Shown: positions 51,802 to 60,583, numbered from the stretch's first letter. The stretch: 64,000 bases of DNA from Salinactinospora qingdaonensis (GCF_039539445.1 NZ_BAABDD010000003.1:186001-250000), one strand, 5' to 3'. Numbers and translations: made by a program. Notes: generated by a model not told the origin, from the sequence alone.

Positions 51802-53121
51802 GTGAGTGCGCAGCGTACCGGCGATCTGACGATTGGTGTCATCGGGCCGCACGAGGTAGTCGAGCGTGTCATGCTCATGGGTCCGGGATCGACAGGACCG
51901 CTCAACGCCAGACTCATCGCCGCCGCTTATCGAGACGAGCAAGAGGCAACCGACAAAGTACTGCGGTTGGGATCGGCGATCGACGCGTATCTTTTCGCCA
52001 GTCCGGTCCCCTACGAGTTCGCCCGTAAAGCCGGAGTACTGACCATGCCAGCGACCTACGTGCCGCTGAGCGGGGCGAGCCTGCACGAGGCTCTGTTGCG
52101 TGCGACGTTGGACGAGAGATTCGACCCCACGCGCGCAAGCCTGGACGTGCTCAGTCGCACCGATGTGGTCGAGGCGTATTCGGAGGTGGATCTGCCAGTT
52201 GACAGCATCCACGTACATGAGGAGTTAGTGGGCACAGCCGCCCTGACCTCGTTCCACGAGGGGCTGTGGCGGCGCAAAGCCACCCGGATGGCCATCACGT
52301 GCGTGCGCGGGGTGGCCGAGCGGCTGGAGGCGATCGGTGTGCCGACGCTGCGGCTACGGCCCACCAATGCCGGGGTCCGCAGCGCGCTCCAGACCGCGGG
52401 GCTGTTAGGGGCCCACCATCGGTTGGAGGAGGCCCAGCTCGGTGTGGTGATCGTGGACGTACCGACGTTGCGCGACTCCACCCGGCGCTCCACCCCGAGA
52501 TACTGGCGCGAAGAGCTGCGGCTGGCGCTGCAACGCCTGCTCTTGCAGGAGGCGCACCGCATCAACGCCACGGCCCACCCCGTGGACGATCACACGTTCA
52601 TGGTGACGGCCACGCGCGGTTCGCTCGTCTCGGCCACCGAGGGGTTCCGCCAACCGCCGTTCGTGGAGCGGATCAAAGCCGAGTTGGGAATCGCTATCGA
52701 GGTGGGGATCGGCATGGGGCGCACCACCCAGGACGCCGAGACCCATGCCAGAGCGGCCTTGAGCCGTGCTCAGGCCACGCGCCAGAGCTTCGCGGTCGAT
52801 CGGGAGGGCCGGTCGCTCGTGCCGGCTCAGCGGGCACCACAGCGCCAGTCAGGCGAGCCATTGCGCACTAAGGGACGCGAGACGCTGCTGCGGCTGTCGG
52901 AGAAGATTGCGGAGGAGGACGCCCCGCTCGTGGTCGACGCCGAGAGCGCCGGCCGCATGCTGGGCGTGACGCCGCGTACGGCGCGCAGGCTGTTGCGCAC
53001 CCTCGTCGAGGAAGGGCTCGCGTGGCCACTGCCGCCGAACCGCACGCTGCAACCCGGCCGACCGCGTCAGCTCTACCGGCTGATCGTGGAGAAGCTCGAC
53101 AAGGACAAGGCGAGTAAGTAG
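51802..53121 (+). CDS. Putative transcriptional regulator with GGDEF/cyclase-like and HTH domains
   Basis: Protein of 439 residues. The N-terminal half begins TIGVIGPHEVVERVML, reminiscent of PrpR-type sensor domains. A middle region (about 210-330) has cyclase/GGDEF-like features such as QLGVVIVDVPTL and VGIGMGRTTQDAETHAR. The C-terminus has SAGRMLGVTPRTARRLLRTL, an HTH. No clear ligand motif. GTG 51802 has a weak site. It follows the MurA-like gene and may regulate it or respond to cell-wall intermediates. Confidence 0.6.
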   Translation: MSAQRTGDLTIGVIGPHEVVERVMLMGPGSTGPLNARLIAAAYRDEQEATDKVLRLGSAIDAYLFASPVPYEFARKAGVLTMPATYVPLSGASLHEALLRATLDERFDPTRASLDVLSRTDVVEAYSEVDLPVDSIHVHEELVGTAALTSFHEGLWRRKATRMAITCVRGVAERLEAIGVPTLRLRPTNAGVRSALQTAGLLGAHHRLEEAQLGVVIVDVPTLRDSTRRSTPRYWREELRLALQRLLLQEAHRINATAHPVDDHTFMVTATRGSLVSATEGFRQPPFVERIKAELGIAIEVGIGMGRTTQDAETHARAALSRAQATRQSFAVDREGRSLVPAQRAPQRQSGEPLRTKGRETLLRLSEKIAEEDAPLVVDAESAGRMLGVTPRTARRLLRTLVEEGLAWPLPPNRTLQPGRPRQLYRLIVEKLDKDKASK

Positions 53122-53202
53122 GCGGGCCGAAGTCAGCGGCTTTTAGCGGGTTCCCAAGGCGCGGGTGTGGCCCGTGCCCTGGGAGCCGCCGGGACATCCG
53201 GA

Positions 53203-54285
53203 TCAGTGACGTCGAGGGAAGGACTCCGCTGCCGTCAGGAAGGCGTCGTTGTCCTCGGGCGTGCCAACGCTGATGCGCGCTCCTTCACCGGCGAAGGGGC
53301 GCACGGCCACCCCCGCGCGCTCGCACGTCTCGGCGAAGGCCACGGTGTCTTCTCCCAGGCGCAGCCAGACGAAGTTCGCCTCGGTGGGCGGGACGGTCCA
53401 ACCGTCGGCAAGGAGGGCCTCGCGTACCCGCTCGCGCTCCTTGACCAGGGTCGCCACGCGCTCCAGCAGCTCCTCCTCCGCAGCCAGCGAGGCGATGGCC
53501 GCGGCCTGGGCGATCTGGTTGACGGCAAAGGGCACGAGAGTCTTGCGGGCGGCGTCGACGACGGTGGGATGGCCGATGAGGAACCCCACGCGCAGCCCGG
53601 CGAGCCCGTACGCCTTGGAGAAGGTGCGCAGGACGGCGACGTTGGGGCGGTCGCGGTACAGGGTGAGCCCGTCGGGCACCTGGGGGTCACGGACGAACTC
53701 GCGGTAAGCCTCGTCAAGGATGACTAGGACATCGCTGGGAACCCGGTCGAGGAAGCGCACCAACTCCGCGCGGCCCACCGCCGTTCCGGTGGGGTTGTTG
53801 GGGTTACACACCAGCACCATGCGGGTGCGATCGGTGATGGCAGCCGCCATGGCGTCGAGGTCGTGATACTCCTCTCGCAGCGGCACCCGAACCGAGGTCA
53901 CACCGGCCACTTCGGCCAACAGCGGGTATGCCTCGAACGAGCGCCACCCGTAGCCGATCTCGACACCGGATTCAGCAACGGCCGCCATGAGCTGCTGCAA
54001 CAGCCCGACGGAGCCCGCCCCTAGCGCCACTTCCTCCTCAGCTACCCCGAAACGGTTGGCGATAGCGGCGGTCAACTCGGCTGCCGCGGCGTCGGGGTAG
54101 CGGTTGACCCCGGCCGCGGTGGCGGCGATCGCGTCGACGACCGAGGGCAGCGGGCCGTAGGGCGTCTCGTTCGAGGAAAGCTTGTGCGACCGCCCGCCGG
54201 GGCCGACTACCTTGCGGCCCGGCCGGTAGGCCGGGATCGAGTCGAGGACGGCTCTAAAACGGGGCGAATTGGACTCCGACACCAT
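53203..54285 (-). CDS. pat: Pat-type aromatic/histidinol-phosphate aminotransferase
   Basis: PLP enzyme of 360 residues in the HisC/Pat family. The PLP-lysine is in TFSKAYGLAGLRVGF, with VLVCNPNNPTGTAVG and IPAYRPGRKV near the N-terminus. GWRSFEAYPLLAEVAG and FAVNQIAQAAAIASL match mycobacterial Pat more than HisC, so aromatic amino acid transamination is likely. Start among ATG 54288, ATG 54285 and GTG 54282 is uncertain; AAAGG spacing favours the last two. It is monocistronic. Confidence 0.85.
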   Translation of the reverse strand: MVSESNSPRFRAVLDSIPAYRPGRKVVGPGGRSHKLSSNETPYGPLPSVVDAIAATAAGVNRYPDAAAAELTAAIANRFGVAEEEVALGAGSVGLLQQLMAAVAESGVEIGYGWRSFEAYPLLAEVAGVTSVRVPLREEYHDLDAMAAAITDRTRMVLVCNPNNPTGTAVGRAELVRFLDRVPSDVLVILDEAYREFVRDPQVPDGLTLYRDRPNVAVLRTFSKAYGLAGLRVGFLIGHPTVVDAARKTLVPFAVNQIAQAAAIASLAAEEELLERVATLVKERERVREALLADGWTVPPTEANFVWLRLGEDTVAFAETCERAGVAVRPFAGEGARISVGTPEDNDAFLTAAESFPRRH

Positions 54286-54433
54286 CATCCTTTGTCGATA
54301 CGCTGAGTAATAAACCAAACACTTTATGCGCGTCGGAACGTCGCCGCACGACGTCCCTCCGAACATGATCCACGCCCGCACGCCACCTCTGCCATTCTCC
54401 GCGGCAATATCGCACAGAAGAGGAAACAGCACC

Positions 54434-55156
54434 ATGAAGCACTCCATGGAACTACAGAAAGTCCACATTTGGCTACGCACAGCCGTCTTGGGTGTCGCCC
54501 TCGCCGGCGTACTGAGTGGCTGCGCCAGCGCCGACGAGAGCGACGGCGCGGAGGACGCCGATCCCAACGCCGAAGCGGCGGCCCAACTGAGCCAAGCCCA
54601 GATCGTGCAGTTCAACGAGGCCAAAGTGGTTCCCGAACGCAGCGAGAGCGGCACCTACAGTACGTTGGCGACGGTGCGCCGGATGGAGGAGCTGCGGGAG
54701 AAGGCCACTGTTGACAAGGCCGACTGCATGGACGCGGTGAACCGGTGGGGAAGGTTGGCTGCGGTGCGGCAAGCCCCGGCCTCCCTGGCGACCTTCGTCG
54801 ACGGCGACGCGACGATCACCCACTTGCTGATCGAACTCTCCGACTCCGAAAGCGAGCGGGCACTGGCCACCGAAGTGCCTGAGGAATGCGCGAGCTACAC
54901 GGCCAGCGTGGGTGGCGAGGAGGCCACGAGCTACCACGTGAACGAGTTGGATCTGGCCCAGATCGGGGCGGGCTCGCGCGCGTTCCTCGTCACAAGCGGA
55001 CCGGAGGGCCAGCGCACCCGGATGCACAACCTCACCTACCGCGGCGACGGCTACCTGGGCGTGACAGCCGTACTCAACGGCGGTGAGGATGCTGAGGAGA
55101 CGCTGGTGGAGTTCACCAAGACCGCGCTGGAGCGCGAGCGCACGGTGCTGAGTTAG
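54434..55156 (+). CDS. Putative lipoprotein
   Basis: Protein of 240 residues with a lipoprotein signal peptide (VLGVALAGVLSGC, Cys about 31), then an acidic linker. The mature domain includes DKADCMDAVNRWGRL, FVDGDATITHLLIELSDS and SYHVNELDLAQIGAGSRAFL, resembling PknH-like or lipoprotein sensor folds in outline only. ATG 54434 has AGAGGAAAC upstream. Function unknown. Confidence 0.75.
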   Translation: MKHSMELQKVHIWLRTAVLGVALAGVLSGCASADESDGAEDADPNAEAAAQLSQAQIVQFNEAKVVPERSESGTYSTLATVRRMEELREKATVDKADCMDAVNRWGRLAAVRQAPASLATFVDGDATITHLLIELSDSESERALATEVPEECASYTASVGGEEATSYHVNELDLAQIGAGSRAFLVTSGPEGQRTRMHNLTYRGDGYLGVTAVLNGGEDAEETLVEFTKTALERERTVLS

Positions 55157-55545
55157 GTGTGTTTTCGGGAGGGGCGGCGAGGGGGCGAGGGCACATGGGC
55201 ACGGTGTGTCGGGTGCTGCCCGCGGGGGCGCCGCTCTAGCGGGAGCCAGCGGGCGAGGCCGGTCTGCGCGCCATGGTCGCCACGAGCGGTGCCGTTGGGC
55301 GGTCCTCGTCGTGCTCGGGGCCGGGGCGCGGTGGGTTGGGGCTGAGGAGGACACGTGGTGTTTCCCGTCGCTCGCACCTCCTCCCCGTCTCACTTGACAA
55401 AAACGTAGAGGCCCCGCCCACCGGTGCTGAGGTGGTGCCCCGCGCCTGCGCGAGCGCCCTCGCTGTTGCTCGGGGACGCCGCTGGCGCTTCCGATGTCCG
55501 CCGCGTCCCGCCCTGGCACGGGGCGCGGCGAAGGCGGTGTGCCCG

Positions 55546-55575
55546 TTGGCGAGAAAGCCCGGTGTCCCCTACACT
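55546..55575 (+). promoter_or_regulatory. Candidate promoter overlapped by LexA box
   Basis: TTGGCG (55546-55551), an 18-nt spacer and TACACT (55570-55575). The predicted start near 55582 lies just before the LexA box. Confidence 0.45.
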
Positions 55576-55584
55576 CATACGTGA

Positions 55585-55600
55585 TCGAACACAGGTTCGA
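55585..55600. promoter_or_regulatory. Perfect actinobacterial LexA (SOS) box
   Basis: TCGAAC-ACAG-GTTCGA, a perfect TCGAAC-N4-GTTCGA dyad matching the actinobacterial LexA consensus, placed where a repressor would block the promoter. Confidence 0.65.
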
Positions 55601-55822
55601 AAACGGAAGGATGAGGGGATGGGGAGTCGTACGGTCCCGGCAGCGCCCGCACCAGGTCCACTGACCGCGCGTCCCGGTGCGGTCCGGTCCGCTCCCCGTT
55701 CCCTCTCTGGAACGCGCGGTGAGCGCCGCGCTCTGCGCGAAGTGGCGTGGGAGGCGACCTCTTCTGCGGTTTTCTACCGCTCTCTAGAAGCAGCGCTAGA
55801 AACACGTATAGAGTCCGATCGC

Positions 55823-57022
55823 ATGGACCCCGTGCGTAACCCCTACGCCCCTGGCGCCGGCCAGCGGCCTCCAGAGTTGGCCGGCCGGGAGCGTGAGGTG
55901 CGTCAGTTCGAAGTGGTGCTGGAACGGGTCGCGCGCGGGCGCCCCGAACGCAGCACCGTGCTCACAGGGTTGCGCGGGGTGGGAAAGACAGTCCTGCTCA
56001 ACACGTTTCGCTCCATGGCGATTCAGCGCCTGTGGGGCACGGGAAAGATCGAGGCCCGACCCGACCAGTCGATCCGCCGCCCGATGGCGGCGGCCCTGCA
56101 CATGGCACTGCGCGAACTCGCACCGCGCCACCGCGCCCCCGAGCGCGTCGAGCACGTGCTGGGAGTACTCAAGGCGTTTGCCCAAGCCAAAACCGACGAC
56201 GAGAAGCCGAGCAGGAACAGCAAAGGCGGCGCCCGGTGGCAGCCGGGTATCGAGGTTCCCGCCGTGCGGGGGCGCGCCGACTCCGGTGACCTGGAGATCG
56301 ACCTGATGGAGCTGTTCGTCGACGCCGCATCGGTGGCCACCGACCTGGGGGTGGGCATCGTGCTGTTCATCGACGAGATGCAGGATGTCCCCACCGAGGA
56401 CATCTCGGCCCTGTGCGCCGCCTGTCACGAACTGTCGCAGATCGGCGGTCCCCTCATCGTGGTGGGTGCCGGCCTGCCCCACCTGCCGGCAGTGCTGTCG
56501 GCGAGCAAGAGCTATTCGGAACGGCTGTTCCGCTACACCCGCATCGACCGCCTCAGCCGGGAGGCGGCCGACTACGCGCTGAGCGCACCGGCGCATCTGG
56601 AGGACGTCAGCTTCACCCCCGAGGCGCTAGCGACGCTCTACGAGATCTCCGACGGCTACCCCTTCTTCGTGCAGGCATACGGCAAGGTCACGTGGGATCT
56701 CGCGCTGCACAGCCCCATCACCGCCGAGGACGTCACAGTGGCCGCGCCCGAGGCTGAGGAGGAACTGGCGGTGGGCTTCTTCGGCAGCAGGTACGAGCGG
56801 GCCACTCCCGCCGAACGCGAGTACATGCGTGCCATGGCTGCGCTGGGCGAGGAGCCCGTCCCCACCAACGAGATCGCGAAGTCGCTGGGCCGGCGCCCGT
56901 CGAGTCTGTCACCGGCCCGTGACAGCCTCCTTAAGAAAGGACTCGTCTACAGCGCCGAGCGCGGTCTCATCGCCTTCACGGTGCCCCACTTCGGCCACTT
57001 CCTGCGGAGCCGGCCCGACTGA
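55823..57022 (+). CDS. AAA_16-type ATPase with C-terminal winged helix
   Basis: Protein of 399 residues. The AAA ATPase has Walker A TGLRGVGKT (48-56) and Walker B GIVLFIDEMQD (about 176-186), plus sensor-like GAGLPHLPAVL. The C-terminus (GFFGSRYERATPAEREYMRA, then NEIAKSLGRRPSSLSPARD) forms a winged helix. It resembles Orc1/STAND-like ATPases. ATG 55823 begins the well-biased region; an ATG at 55619 with a good ribosome site is an alternative that would add 68 residues. LexA control is implied. Function unknown; DNA damage or defence roles are inference. Confidence 0.8.
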   Translation: MDPVRNPYAPGAGQRPPELAGREREVRQFEVVLERVARGRPERSTVLTGLRGVGKTVLLNTFRSMAIQRLWGTGKIEARPDQSIRRPMAAALHMALRELAPRHRAPERVEHVLGVLKAFAQAKTDDEKPSRNSKGGARWQPGIEVPAVRGRADSGDLEIDLMELFVDAASVATDLGVGIVLFIDEMQDVPTEDISALCAACHELSQIGGPLIVVGAGLPHLPAVLSASKSYSERLFRYTRIDRLSREAADYALSAPAHLEDVSFTPEALATLYEISDGYPFFVQAYGKVTWDLALHSPITAEDVTVAAPEAEEELAVGFFGSRYERATPAEREYMRAMAALGEEPVPTNEIAKSLGRRPSSLSPARDSLLKKGLVYSAERGLIAFTVPHFGHFLRSRPD

Positions 57023-57055
57023 AGGCGCAGCGGAAGTGCTGGCCCTCACATCGGA

Positions 57056-57089
57056 CTTTCTAGCTCCGTCTAGCAAATCCACTAGAAAG
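57056..57089. terminator. CTAGAAA inverted repeat between convergent genes
   Basis: CTTTCTAG (57056-57063) and CTAGAAAG (57082-57089) form an 8-bp dyad with an 18-nt spacer between the AAA ATPase and MauE-like stops. The same CTAGAA word occurs twice before the ATPase start. Confidence 0.4.
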
Positions 57090-57091
57090 CG

Positions 57092-57883
57092 TTATACGAG
57101 CTGATCGGAGTCGGTCGTGTCGAGCACGACAGAGCGCACCACAGAGCGCCGTCTCGACAGGGGAACGGCGAAGATCACATCGGCGGGACGTCCGGCGCGG
57201 GTACCGCGGAACCTGAGGAAGCGCAGGCACTTCTGCCGCCAGACGTCGACCGGCTCCGAGGAGTCGAGCAGTTCGACATGCTCGCGCCAAGCGTCGCTGG
57301 TGTACAGCCGCGCCAAGCTCCGGTTCAGCGGCACGTCGCGAATATCGCAGGGATCGCGGTAGTAAAGGCGCTGGATGAGTTCCTTGAACTCGGGTGACAG
57401 GACGGCGATCAGGGCGACCTCGCCGAGCATCACGGCCAGGTGCGGCAGCGTCAATTGTGTCAGCACACCAAGCCCGGAAGGGGTGACGCCCACTGTCACC
57501 GCCGCGGCTACGGCGAACAGGGCGGCGCGGCTGATCGTGCGCCAGCCCACCGGGGTCGTGCTGAGCCCGCCAAAGCACCCACACCCTTTCTCGGGCTCGT
57601 GCTCGCGCGTCTGGATCAGCGCCGCCGTCGCCACTGCGAACAGCGCGACCGTGGCGGCGCGCACGATGTCTCCGAGCGCTCCGAAGCACAGCAGTAGGAG
57701 CACTCCGGCGATGGCCTCGGTAGCGGCGATGGCCAGGGCCGACGGACGGTGCAGCCAGGAGGGCAGCAGCACCGCTTGGGGCCCCTGCCCCTGTGTCGAA
57801 CGGTCGGCGAACTTCGTCAACGCCGCGAGCAGCAGGGCAGCGCTGATCACGGGCAGTTGGACTTCACGGAGTATCTCGATCAC
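57092..57883 (-). CDS. MauE/DoxX-like integral membrane protein
   Basis: Protein of 263 residues with about four helices in the N-terminal 180 residues and the Cys motif GCGCFGG (C101, C103), characteristic of MauE-type redox-associated membrane proteins. The C-terminal soluble part (SDAWREHVELLDSSEPV...WRQKCLRFLRFRG) is longer than in MauE. MauE assists disulfide formation in methylamine dehydrogenase; here no mau genes are present. GTG 57883 begins three bases after the Cys-rich gene stop, so they are one operon. Confidence 0.75.
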   Translation of the reverse strand: MIEILREVQLPVISAALLLAALTKFADRSTQGQGPQAVLLPSWLHRPSALAIAATEAIAGVLLLLCFGALGDIVRAATVALFAVATAALIQTREHEPEKGCGCFGGLSTTPVGWRTISRAALFAVAAAVTVGVTPSGLGVLTQLTLPHLAVMLGEVALIAVLSPEFKELIQRLYYRDPCDIRDVPLNRSLARLYTSDAWREHVELLDSSEPVDVWRQKCLRFLRFRGTRAGRPADVIFAVPLSRRRSVVRSVVLDTTDSDQLV

Positions 57884-57886
57884 GGG

Positions 57887-58840
57887 TCAACCCACCGTCA
57901 TAGTCGCGTTGAAGCAGCCAGCTTCGGGGACGCCGCCCAAAGCGATGTAGCTGGCGAGGGTCAGTTGGGCGATACGGCCGCGCTCACTGAAACCGCAGGT
58001 GACACACCGATCACAGAAGTGGCTGATCGCCGCGCCACAGGCGACGACGGGGATCGCGGCCGTGTCTCCGGTGCAGTCATTGCGCAATTGGAAGGTCGCA
58101 CCGATCGATAGTTGGGGCAGGGGAACGCAGCTCTTCACTCGATCGCACTCGGTTCCACAGTCACCGGCGCGGTCCAAGGCGGGGTAGGCGGCACCGGCGC
58201 GGGTGGCTGCGGCATCGGTGGTGGGAAGCCGACCGTGAGTGGGGTCGTACCAGGAGACCATGCCGCTCACCCGGGCGGGGCGGTGGCGTACGGGGGGCGG
58301 GGGCGGGGCCTCTGCGGCGGGGTAGGGCGGTTGTGAGGTGGCGGGCAGCAGGGCGTTCACTATCCCGTTCTCCCAGACCCCGATGGCGTCGAACAGGTAG
58401 CCGGGTTCGAGCTTGTGGTGGCGTACGCGCATCCGGCCGGATGCACGGTAGGGGATGACGAGCCTGACCCGCTCGCGGTCGTGGCCGGGGGCGACCTCGA
58501 GGAGTTCACCGTCGTAGGCGGTGATCACCCCGGTCACACGGGCGAGGTCGCTCCATACTCGCTCCGCCACCGTTCTGCTGTGGGGGTTGCGGCGGATGAT
58601 GACGTCGTGGCCGGGGGTCAGTTCGGTGGAGGTCACGTCGCGGCCCCGCCAGCAGGTGGTGTCTCGCGCGAGGACGAATCTCTCCTCCCCCTGCGCGGTG
58701 GCCACGCTGAGCGTGTGCGGGCTGACGTCCAACAGCATCCCCCGCGCGACGCGTGCGCTGGGATCGTCGGGGACCGGGGCGGCGGACGGGCCCAATAAGG
58801 CGGCCGTAAACCGGCGGCGCTCCTCCGTTCTCGACACCAT
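57887..58840 (-). CDS. Cysteine-rich protein, partner of MauE-like protein
   Basis: Protein of 317 residues, no clear signal peptide. The N-terminal part (about 30-140) has beta-rich OB-like segments (ARGMLLDVSPHTLSVATAQG, RVTGVITAYDGELLEV). The C-terminal part begins SGMVSWYDPTHGRLPT, like RlpA-type double-psi barrels, and holds nine Cys in about 95 residues (DCGTECDRVKSC, HFCDRCVTCGF). It may be a disulfide-rich substrate or partner of the membrane protein. ATG 58840 has AAGGGG upstream. Function unknown. Confidence 0.6.
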   Translation of the reverse strand: MVSRTEERRRFTAALLGPSAAPVPDDPSARVARGMLLDVSPHTLSVATAQGEERFVLARDTTCWRGRDVTSTELTPGHDVIIRRNPHSRTVAERVWSDLARVTGVITAYDGELLEVAPGHDRERVRLVIPYRASGRMRVRHHKLEPGYLFDAIGVWENGIVNALLPATSQPPYPAAEAPPPPPVRHRPARVSGMVSWYDPTHGRLPTTDAAATRAGAAYPALDRAGDCGTECDRVKSCVPLPQLSIGATFQLRNDCTGDTAAIPVVACGAAISHFCDRCVTCGFSERGRIAQLTLASYIALGGVPEAGCFNATMTVG

Positions 58841-59129
58841 CAACCCCTTCCCTTTTCCACCAATTGCCTTGGATATCCGGATGTGCTGCGGCCTCAGGCC
58901 ATTGTCGCGCAGACCCCACTGCCTAATCGGGCTAACGGTATAAACCGCCGCACACCGTCTGCTGTATGGGCCTAACTGGACCGATAAATATTTCTAACTT
59001 GTTACGGCGTGAAAAAAACCAGTTACTCAACTTGCATGAAACTGTGACTCTATGCGTTCATGTATATACGAAGGGTTCACAGCAATGCTGTATCCCGAAA
59101 TGTTCTATTTGTGCAGCGAAAGGAATGAC

Positions 59130-59342
59130 ATGCTCAACGAGGTTGCCACCCCCCGCATCTCTCGTATTCGCCGCTTTGGCCGAGTGGCAGCCGTGGCCGC
59201 CGCCGCCCCTGTGCTGAGCGTGGCAGTGGCCGCGCCGGCCAGCGCTGCCGCGCTAGCGCCGACCGCGGCGGAGGTCGACAAGGTCGTCGCGGACACCCTC
59301 GACCGCACCAGCGAGGCCGTGGTCGTGCTCGTCCACTCCTAA
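59130..59342 (+). CDS. Small secreted peptide
   Basis: Peptide of 70 residues with a signal-like hydrophobic stretch (RVAAVAAAAPVLSVAVAA, ending PASAAA near residue 38), leaving a mature part of about 32 residues ending EAVVVLVHS. It has no Cys. ATG 59130 has GAAAGGA upstream. It is divergent from the Cys-rich/MauE operon and upstream of a sigma gene. Function unknown. Confidence 0.55.
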   Translation: MLNEVATPRISRIRRFGRVAAVAAAAPVLSVAVAAPASAAALAPTAAEVDKVVADTLDRTSEAVVVLVHS

Positions 59343-59357
59343 CGAGCGACACGCGCG

Positions 59358-59396
59358 GTGGGCGTCCCAAGGGCAGCCCGTTTTTCGGACGCCCAC
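59358..59396 (+). terminator. Terminator of small secreted peptide gene
   Basis: 10-bp stem GTGGGCGTCC/GGACGCCCAC with a 19-nt loop, 15 bp after the stop. Confidence 0.6.
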
Positions 59397-59534
59397 CGTC
59401 TCCCGAAACCCCTGGCACATAAGGCCAGAGTAGATTGTCGCTCTTGTCCGTTTTGCTGGATTGTGGAAACAGCGAGAACTGATGTTTACGCAGCTCATGC
59501 AACAGTGAGGAAGGTGAGCATGTGATATAGGGCA

Positions 59535-59561
59535 CGCGCCGACACCATTACGGTCGGCGCG
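59535..59561 (+). promoter_or_regulatory. Leader hairpin of SigE-type sigma gene
   Basis: CGCGCCGAC/GTCGGCGCG (9 bp) with a 9-nt loop, 24 bp upstream of the GTG start. It may affect initiation or terminate upstream transcription. Confidence 0.4.
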
Positions 59562-59585
59562 TTCGGCGAGCGGGGCGGTGGTCGT

Positions 59586-60104
59586 GTGAACGCGCCAACG
59601 CGACAAACCAGATACGAGGAGTTCTCGCGCTATGTCGAACAGCGCGGACCCGCGCTGCTGCGCATGGCCTACGGCCTCACCGGGAACCACGCCGACGCCG
59701 AAGACTTGCTACAAGCCGCTTTGGTGAAGACGTTCTTCGCATGGGACCGCATCACCAGCCCGCACGCCCGCGACGGCTACGTCCGGCGGGCGATGGTCAA
59801 CACTCAGATCTCGGAGTGGCGCCGCAGGCACATGGAGATCTTCCCTACCGACGAGATCCCCGACCAGCGCGTGGACGATCCGACGTGGCAGACCGACCTC
59901 GCCGACGCTGTCCGTCGCGCGGTCGAGCGCCTACCGGAACGCCAGCGCCTGACACTGCTGCTGCGCTACTACGAGGACATGCCCGAAGCTGAGATCGCAG
60001 CCCGCCTTGGGGTCAGTGTGGGCACCGTGAAGAGCACGATCTCGCGCGCGGTGGCCAAGCTGCGCCACGACGCCGACCTGGCCATCGAACGCGCCACCTC
60101 CTGA
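59586..60104 (+). CDS. SigE-family ECF sigma factor
   Basis: ECF sigma factor of 172 residues of the actinobacterial SigE family. Region 2: LLRMAYGLTGNHADAEDLLQ; region 4: LPERQRLTLLLRYYEDMPEA and ARLGVSVGTVKSTISRAVAK. No anti-sigma gene is adjacent, as is usual for this family. GTG 59586 is weakly supported. Targets are unknown; the upstream peptide gene is one candidate. Confidence 0.9.
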   Translation: MNAPTRQTRYEEFSRYVEQRGPALLRMAYGLTGNHADAEDLLQAALVKTFFAWDRITSPHARDGYVRRAMVNTQISEWRRRHMEIFPTDEIPDQRVDDPTWQTDLADAVRRAVERLPERQRLTLLLRYYEDMPEAEIAARLGVSVGTVKSTISRAVAKLRHDADLAIERATS

Positions 60105-60209
60105 CCCCGATATCGGCCCTGCGCGGGATCGCTCAGCCCGGTGGGGCTGACACGGCCCCGACTCGTTTTGCACCCGCCCCACTCGGGTCGGTACGCTTAT
60201 CGCAGTCAA

Positions 60210-60296
60210 GGAGGATTCGCCTAGTGGCCTATGGCGCCGCACTGCTAATGCGGTTAGGGGGCAACCCCTTCGAGGGTTCAAATCCCTCATCCTCCG
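60210..60296 (+). tRNA. tRNA-Ser(GCT)
   Basis: Acceptor stem GGAGGAT/ATCCTCC with discriminator G. The anticodon stem-loop is CCGCA-CTGCTAA-TGCGG (anticodon GCT), followed by a long variable arm and the T-loop GGTTCAAATCC. CCA is not encoded. A strong terminator follows. Confidence 0.95.
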
Positions 60297-60303
60297 CGGC
60301 TCA

Positions 60304-60351
60304 CCTGGGGTCTCTCAGCTCCCGCGAGTGCTGAGAGGCCCCAGGTTTTTT
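60304..60351 (+). terminator. Rho-independent terminator of tRNA-Ser
   Basis: CCTGGGG(T)CTCTCAGC/GCTGAGAGGCCCCAGG with TTTTTT, 8 bp after the tRNA. It is the clearest intrinsic terminator in the window. Confidence 0.85.
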
Positions 60352-60432
60352 GCGCCGGGTACCAGCCATCTCCGTGCCCGACGTCCCGGCACCCCTCCCA
60401 CACGCGGCGCCCCTGATAGCTGCTGGGGGAGG

Positions 60433-60583
60433 TGGTTCGCCCCGCACACGCGGGGATTGATTATCGGCGCGCTGTTCCGCGTGGGTAGCTTCTACATCCA
60501 CCCCGCAGTCGGGGGGAGCAGCCCACGTAACCGCGCCCACTGTCGACGGTCAGATGAACCGCCCCGCTATGTGCGGGGATCAT
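60433..60583. CRISPR. Degenerate three-repeat type I-E-like CRISPR remnant
   Basis: Three imperfect repeats with cores CCCCGC...GGGGA at 60440, 60501 and 60562 have an exact 61-nt period, i.e. about 29-nt repeats with 32-nt spacers. Repeats differ at many positions (CCCCGCACACGCGGGGA, CCCCGCAGTCGGGGGGA, CCCCGCTATGTGCGGGGA). No cas genes are visible in the window. Confidence 0.65.

Larger units (their letters stand above)
55157..55822. other. Regulatory region upstream of AAA ATPase gene
   Basis: About 670 bp. It contains a LexA-type box (55585-55600) overlapping a promoter, a ribosome-site-like GGAAGGATGAGGGG before an ATG at 55619 in frame with the ATPase, and direct CTAGAA repeats at 55784 and 55796. 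Codon bias is poor until 55823. Confidence 0.5.

Noticed and set aside
54286..54654. Upstream extension of the Pat-type aminotransferase
   Set aside because: Overlaps the divergent lipoprotein gene and lies before the ribosome site at about 54290; family proteins start at the later codons.
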